A DNA stretch of 64,000 nucleotides from Takakia lepidozioides (taxonomy: Eukaryota; Streptophyta; Takakiopsida; Takakiales; Takakiaceae). Position 1 is the stretch's first letter. Each line of letters opens with the position of its first letter. Positions 60,906 through 64,000 of this stretch are shown piece after piece. The translations under genes and the position numbers were made by a program. The stretch lies in contig CM060732.1 of assembly GCA_030704615.1 (NCBI GenBank), positions 744,001 to 808,000 of the forward strand, read 5' to 3'. Under the pieces are notes generated by a model that saw only the letters and a list, made by a program, of their open reading frames with translations, searched no databases and was not told the DNA's origin.

Positions 60906-62480
60906 GACGAAGACTTGACGAGGCACCTGGCGGGGAAGAGGATTCATGGCGAGCTGACAAGAATATTCGCATGCTCCCTCGTGGTCCCGTGATGTTGCCC
61001 GAGGAGGTCTCGTCGAGCACCGCAAGTCCTGCACGTTCAAGATCGCCATCTCCTTTGAGCACAGGGCATGTGCCCGAGGAACATAACGAGTCATGTGTGG
61101 TAACGCAATACAACATACCCATTGTGGAGACAAGAGTGTCGGAGTCACAGTGGAGAATTGCAAGGACATTGCCGGCATTTCGAGGGGAGTGCTGCGCCAT
61201 TCGGGTGGATACGAGAGCACGTTGTGGTGAGATGATTCGGAGGAACCCATTCGATTCGCGAGTGGGCCATCTAGAGGCACAAATCACTTCTCTCATCAAG
61301 ACCATTGAAACAACGGGCGACCGCATGAGCTCAATCGGTCAGCAGATTACCAGCTATGTGGGGTACCGAGATGCGGCCCCAGTTGGAGAGTCCGGCCCCA
61401 ACTCGGCCAAGGTATGGTGTTCCAATTGCAACAACTCGGGACATGTGTCTCAACACTGTCCTTATCCCATTCGGGAAAGGCAGGTAAGCCGGAACCCAAC
61501 TTATCAAGATAACCAAAAAAGGCAATTCAATCAATCCCGTAGAGGATGTCAAAAGTGCGGAAGAACCACTCACCCGACTGAAATTGTTGGAGTGACATGT
61601 GTGTTTTGCACTGTGGCCAACGAGGTCACCCCCTTGGACAAATGTCCTCATAGATAAGTGGACATCCTACGCGCGGCCACCATTCAACAAGTAGAGAGGA
61701 ATTTGGAAGGGCAGCGAGCACCCTTCCCGGATCAGTATACCACTGAACCACGCACCCTTGTACCACAACAGCATAGCATGTATTTTGCTACTCCAATGCA
61801 AATAGCGCAATGGCCTAGAATAGATCAGGCGGGCCCATCATATTCTGGGGGCAATGCAGCTATGGGATAGAATTCCCAAGCAGCCTATTCAATCTTGCGG
61901 CTCAGATCCCCAGGGTTCTCTAATACGTGATCTCCCCCTCAGGATGTAAGGGTGCAGGGAGGGCAGCAGCGTCCACTTCAGCGCCATCCCAGCAGTAGGC
62001 CAGATGCATCCCGGTCAGTCGTCCCGTCAACACAGAGGCGCAGCACCAGGTCAATTGGATTTCCAGTGAGCTCGGCGCCACTCAAACTCTGCAGGCTACC
62101 CCAGAGGAAGGTAGCTATGTAGTAATGACCCGACAGCAACGAGATACGCTAGGGAAAGGCCCTGGGTATGTGGCGTCGGAGTCAGCCACATCGGCATCAG
62201 AACAGGAAATCTGAACTTTTAAGTCATGAAGTCATACGCACGGAAGGTGGCAGAAACTATACTTAGGGAGGAAGATGATACCCATCCCAACGAGAAGGAG
62301 GTAGCATTTGCAGAGACCGAATCTCCGGCAGTCCGGCCAACCATTTCTCGGCCACTTTTGACATCCAGAACAAGATCCGGCCAATCGACTAGTAGCACCA
62401 GCGAAGTTTCCCCCAAAAGGAGAACACACTCCACGATGCTTCACCGATTGAGTTGGAGCCATATAATCTATTGTTAGATG
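60906..62480 (+). pseudogene. Gag-like fragment with CCHC zinc knuckle
   Basis: An open frame to 61657 includes a coiled-coil-like stretch (FDSRVGHLEAQITSLIKTIE) and a retroviral-type knuckle CSNCNNSGHVSQHC (C-x2-C-x4-H-x4-C). A second Cys cluster follows (CQKCGRTTHPTE, CVFCTVANE). Later frames (61658-61870, 62226-62477) are Pro/Ser/Thr-rich and in other phases. No protease or reverse transcriptase is seen. The join to the upstream transposase pseudogene lies somewhere near 60.9-61.25 kb and is not clear. Confidence 0.5.
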
Positions 62481-62579
62481 GCTTGTCTGGGAACTTAGAC
62501 CATTTTATGGGTTCTTTGGGGTACCCTTAATTTTTGCCAGACTTACGGATGGTAGACCTAGACCAACAGAGGGGTAGAC

Positions 62580-62745
62580 AGGTTTACACAGCCAGTCACA
62601 GCCCGATACAGTCCGACACAGCCAGTCACAGCTAGTCACAGCCCGTCACAGTCTATCACAGCCCGACACAGTCCGACACAGCCAGTCACAGCTTGGCACA
62701 ATCACAGCCCGACACAGTTTGGCACAGCCCGTCACAGCGTACATA
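62580..62745 (+). repeat. 10-bp tandem repeat, gtcacagccc type
   Basis: About sixteen diverged copies of a decamer with consensus g(t/a)cacagccc/a, alternating gtcacagc and gacacagt forms. No palindrome. It lies in a spacer and has no coding potential that I would trust. Confidence 0.85.
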
Positions 62746-63265
62746 GGAACGGTTATCATTGGCAGGGAACGACTATGTGGGAACGACATCTGCAAGGGAA
62801 TTTACTCTTAGGTGACAATTAGTTAGTTAGGCGGTTAGAACAGCTTGGGATAAAATAGGCAGAGCAAGCATCATAGGGGACACTTCACGGGGCACTTCTT
62901 GGTGATTCATGGAGAGAGAAGAGGTAGAGAGCAAGAACGGGAGCAAAGATGGTGAGCACGGTGAAGGAGGAGAGATGAACAGTAGATGTTTATTACATGC
63001 AAAGCTGTAGTGATACTGTAGAGCAAATTAAAGACACAATGGCTTTAGCCTGATACCTGATAAATCTTAATCTGATACTTATTCGAAACAATCACACTGT
63101 GTAGAGAGACATGAGTGAAGCTGTGGAATGAATGGATGAGTGAATGGAACCTGGTAGATACTGAAGGAATCTGATGCTTCAGTATACACAGTAAGGTAAT
63201 TGCTAACATGAAGGCAAGAAGGAATACAAATAGGAAGCACAACCATGATTCACTAGCTGTAGGTC
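62746..63265. other. Spacer, no gene recognised
   Basis: Unique AT-rich sequence with short purine tracts. It may be the leader of the open frame beginning at 63266. Confidence 0.3.
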
Positions 63266-63961
63266 ATGATTGATTGTTCTGAGCGGGCTGAGTGCTTGGA
63301 GATATCCAACTCTTCTATCTTGGAGTTTCCACCTCGGATAGCGAAGGAATGGGTGAATAAAAGCCGCTTGACATTTGGCGACCATACTGGGGAACTGGGT
63401 CAAGAACAACAAAATGTGACAGGCATCTGGTGGGATCATGGTGGTTGGAGAATTAAAGAATTTGATGTGAATCAAATTCCCTGTGGAACTGAGAAAGAAA
63501 GGTTGTCCAAGCAATTCTTTCAGAGATTCTTGGAATTGCCAGACGGTTGCAAAGAAAACATTCTTAAGAGAGTGCATGATGTAGATCCTGAGTGGGGTCT
63601 GGAGAAAGGAGTGATAAAGATTTATCAGGTGGCCTATAGAGGGAGAGCAAGTTGGTTACCAACGCTGGCTTATGTGACAACGTTGCTATCCATTAAACGA
63701 GTGGAGTTTGAAGGTTGGGAGGAACGGAAAGTGAATGTTTACACTCATATGCATGAAGAGTTGGTATTGGTAAAGAATTGGATTCCTAAGGATATCATGT
63801 GGATCAAACTGACACCAAGAACAGCTTTTCAGACGTGCTTGCCATATGGTTATATGGTAACAGAGACCTCTAGTATAGCCAAGGGAGCATTGAAGCTTGA
63901 AAGAAATCCAGGCATATACGAGAGATATTACAGAAGAGAGTTCTGGTTATTGCCTCATTGA
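63266..63961 (+). CDS. Unrecognised open frame, 231 codons
   Basis: A clean, globular-looking frame with many Trp and Tyr residues (TGIWWDHGGWRIKEFDVNQI; LVLVKNWIPKDIMWIKLTPR) and a short basic C-terminus (YERYYRREFWLLPH). No family recognised. Composition and the balance of hydrophobic and charged residues suggest a real protein, possibly one encoded by a mobile element. The start is the first ATG and could be internal if an upstream exon exists. Confidence 0.45.
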   Translation: MIDCSERAECLEISNSSILEFPPRIAKEWVNKSRLTFGDHTGELGQEQQNVTGIWWDHGGWRIKEFDVNQIPCGTEKERLSKQFFQRFLELPDGCKENILKRVHDVDPEWGLEKGVIKIYQVAYRGRASWLPTLAYVTTLLSIKRVEFEGWEERKVNVYTHMHEELVLVKNWIPKDIMWIKLTPRTAFQTCLPYGYMVTETSSIAKGALKLERNPGIYERYYRREFWLLPH

Positions 63962-64000
63962 AGATATGAAAGACATGGGACATGAGTGATGAAAGAGAAG

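Overview
The window looks like nuclear DNA of a streptophyte: a charophyte alga or an early-diverging land plant. The evidence is a spliced armadillo-repeat kinesin of the plant ARK/KIN-UA type, a phi-type glutathione S-transferase relic, PPR relics, Ty1/copia, hAT, MULE-like and LINE elements, and GT-AG introns full of repeats. A Chara-like genome is my guess and is not proven.

Layout. (1) 1-13.9 kb, minus strand: one large kinesin gene, 19 phase-consistent exons in the window, 3' end beyond base 1. Its introns hold LINE copies. (2) 14-18.9 kb: hAT relics and a small TIR element. (3) 18.97-32.40 kb: a segment of about 13.4 kb bounded by matched inverted repeats of about 455 bp, built from 16-17 bp palindromes. 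It holds an apparently intact four-exon gene for a retroviral-type (rve) integrase-fold protein that lacks the second catalytic Asp, pseudogene pieces of an aldo-keto reductase and an F-box/kelch-like gene, and an inserted LINE. The small element next door shares the same ends and an internal module. (4) 33-37.3 kb: a GST pseudogene and a deleted copia element whose primer-binding site matches the anticodon region of initiator Met-tRNA. (5) 37.8-55.1 kb: three loci of a DNA-methyltransferase-like family with motif IV-like before motif I (beta-class order). The most complete copy also carries a ParB-like domain, an architecture I associate with phage and bacterial methylases. The DPPY motif is replaced in the two copies where it can be seen, and the largest copy is decaying. 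(6) 38-58 kb: five tandem arrays whose units centre on palindromes. One nearly fills an intron of a methyltransferase-like gene and one abuts a splice acceptor of another. Three arrays of different period (about 147, 85 and 288 bp) share one core built on AAATTCGGCGCC. (7) 58.3-64 kb: a broken MULE-like transposase, a CCHC gag fragment, a 10-bp repeat and one unrecognised open frame.

The only genes that look intact are the kinesin, the integrase-like gene and perhaps the last exons of one methyltransferase-like locus. The rest is mobile or decaying DNA. No RNA gene, CRISPR array or prokaryote-type operon was seen.
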